64,000 bases of DNA. Origin: Cordylochernes scorpioides. Taxonomy: Eukaryota; Arthropoda; Arachnida; Pseudoscorpiones; Chernetidae. The notes beneath the pieces were generated by a model, which was given only the letters and a program-made list of their open reading frames with translations, did not search any database and was not told where the DNA came from. This document shows, piece by piece, positions 63,330 through 64,000 of this stretch (position 1 is the first letter of the stretch; every line of letters begins with the position of its first letter). The stretch is from positions 25,339,483 to 25,403,482 of the forward strand of contig CP092884.1 of assembly GCA_030710605.1 (NCBI GenBank). Direction: 5' to 3'. The position numbers and the translations under genes are program-made.

Positions 63330-63702
63330 CCTTGTCTTTATAGTTTGCTGAAGAGCACTGCTCGAAGCAAATATTTGAATGTAATTCTACTGTCCTATAA
63401 GCTTATGTCCATAGTTTACTTGAAAACCATTTCTAAGATTCCATCCTTCAGTGTAGCATATAAAAGCAGAATGATCCAATACAGTAATAGAGCTCTGAGA
63501 AGCGGTCTGGTGGATTAAATTGGCGAAACCGCTGGGAGGGTTCACCACTGATGAGCCAAGCCCTCCCAATATATTTTTTCATCGCAGTAAGGACAGTAGA
63601 AGTTCGTTTTATGTATAAAAGAAACATTCGCGCTTTAAAATCCTTTCATTTTATATGTATAGATGGCGCGTTATTGCTTTGTGTTAATTTATTCCTAACT
63701 GG
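63330..63702 (+). mobile_element. HHpk repeat (copy 8), full unit
   Basis: 373-bp unit from CCTTGTCTTTATAG to TTAATTTATTCCTAACTGG, followed directly by a second unit. Best-preserved ribozyme-like core at 63501-63567. Confidence 0.85.
63501..63567 (+). ncRNA. Hammerhead-like ribozyme core with pseudoknotted strand order
   Basis: Helix III: AGCGGT 63501-63506 with ACCGCT 63528-63533 (6 bp). Cleavage-site C at 63507 in a GTC triplet. Helix I: TGGTG 63508-63512 with CACCA 63543-63547 (5 bp). CTGATGA core at 63548-63554. Helix II: TTGGC 63520-63524 with GCCAA 63555-63559 (5 bp). GAA at 63525-63527 followed by A63528, which pairs with T63506. An extra outer helix joins GGGAGGG 63534-63540 and CCCTCCC 63561-63567. 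Every conserved catalytic-core position of a hammerhead is filled, but the strands come as cleavage strand, GAAA strand, CTGATGA strand, so all three helices cross. Activity is inferred, not known. Confidence 0.7.
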
Positions 63703-63985
63703 CCTTGTCTTTATAGTTTGCTGAAGAGCACTGCTCGAAGCAAATATTTGAATGTAATTCTACTGTCCTATAAGCTTATGTCCATAGTTTACTTGAAAAC
63801 CATTTCTAAGATTCCATCCTTCAGTGTAGCATATAAAAGCAGAATGATCCAATACAGTAATAGAGCTCTGAGAAGCGGTCTGATGGATTAAATTGGCGAA
63901 ACCGCTGGGAGGGTTCACCACTGATGAGCCAAGCCCTCCCAATATATTTTTTCATCGCAGTAAGGACAGTAGAAGTTCGTTTTGT
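63703..63985 (+). mobile_element. HHpk repeat (copy 9), second tandem unit
   Basis: Repeats 63330-63612 almost perfectly at a 373-bp offset. In its core helix I has TGATG instead of TGGTG (mismatch at 63883). It then leaves the repeat and enters GTCTGATGATGGTGACA. Confidence 0.85.
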
Positions 63986-64000
63986 CTGATGATGGTGACA
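63983..64000 (+). ncRNA. Start of a conventional hammerhead variant, cut by window end
   Basis: CTGATGATGGTGACA equals the first half of the variant at 52932-52972 (minus). It shows that HHpk units are followed by the standard PLE hammerhead variant. Confidence 0.5.

Noticed and set aside
63520-63560. Simple type II hammerhead using only the GAAA and CTGATGA strands
   Set aside because: Only CACCA lies between the possible GTT triplet and CTGATGA, too short for a helix I hairpin; the upstream AGCGGTC-TGGTG strand fits both helices perfectly.

Overview
The window is nuclear DNA of an animal, most likely an arthropod. It is AT-rich and made almost entirely of transposable elements, with one interrupted host gene. 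BEL/Pao and Gypsy retrotransposons, Penelope-like elements (PLEs), I/Jockey/R1-type LINEs, mariner, piggyBac, Tigger, Helitron and tRNA-derived SINEs all occur together. The Gypsy gag style and the LINE C-termini recall chelicerate elements, but the species cannot be fixed from sequence alone. Two assembly gaps (N) lie at 20509-20608 and 49714-50235.

Layout. 1-2041: AT-rich flank with a Helentron-type endonuclease fragment. 2042-8135: almost intact BEL/Pao element with apparently identical LTRs and a 5-bp target duplication. 8348-8709: reverse SINE. 8981-12538: PLE with inverted ends, RT and GIY-YIG parts. 13700-17326: decayed EN-RT-RNase H LINE split by a SINE. 17327-20508: minus-strand BEL/Pao cut by the first gap. 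21727-22758: internally deleted mariner. 23502-27646: rearranged Gypsy with a piggyBac inside one LTR. 27.9-31.5 kb: tRNA SINEs and LINE 3' ends. 31625-36896: second Gypsy. 37.3-48.5 kb: six exons of a minus-strand EXD3/mut-7-like 3'-5' exonuclease gene, whose introns hold SINEs, an R1-like LINE and a Tigger. 48.5-49.5 kb: 69-bp minisatellite. 50-53.6 kb: foldbacks carrying hammerhead-like motifs. 53841-59810: pair of long direct repeats around a nearly non-coding interior, one copy holding a Helitron. 59811-61247: BEL 5' fragment. 61391-62808: Helitron containing a mini-PLE. 63330-64000: tandem ribozyme-like repeat.

The most striking signal is a family of about 340-370-bp PLE-associated repeats, called HHpk here. 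Each holds what looks like a complete hammerhead ribozyme core, but the three strands come in the order A-C-B instead of a circular permutation of A-B-C. At 63501-63567 all conserved catalytic-core positions are present and three perfect helices (6, 5 and 5 bp) can form, only as a pseudoknot. It reads as two neighbouring hairpins joined by double loop-loop pairing. Helix II covaries among copies. The window also has many conventional hammerhead variants (CTGANGA, helix, GAAACGTC) in PLE-derived palindromes, a type already known from PLEs.

The elements form a nested insertion history: BEL into a Tigger-like repeat, SINE into LINE, piggyBac into a Gypsy LTR, HHpk into a SINE and into a PLE end, Helitron into a long repeat, and PLE into a Helitron. 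The SINEs share 3' tails with a Jockey-type LINE that probably mobilised them.
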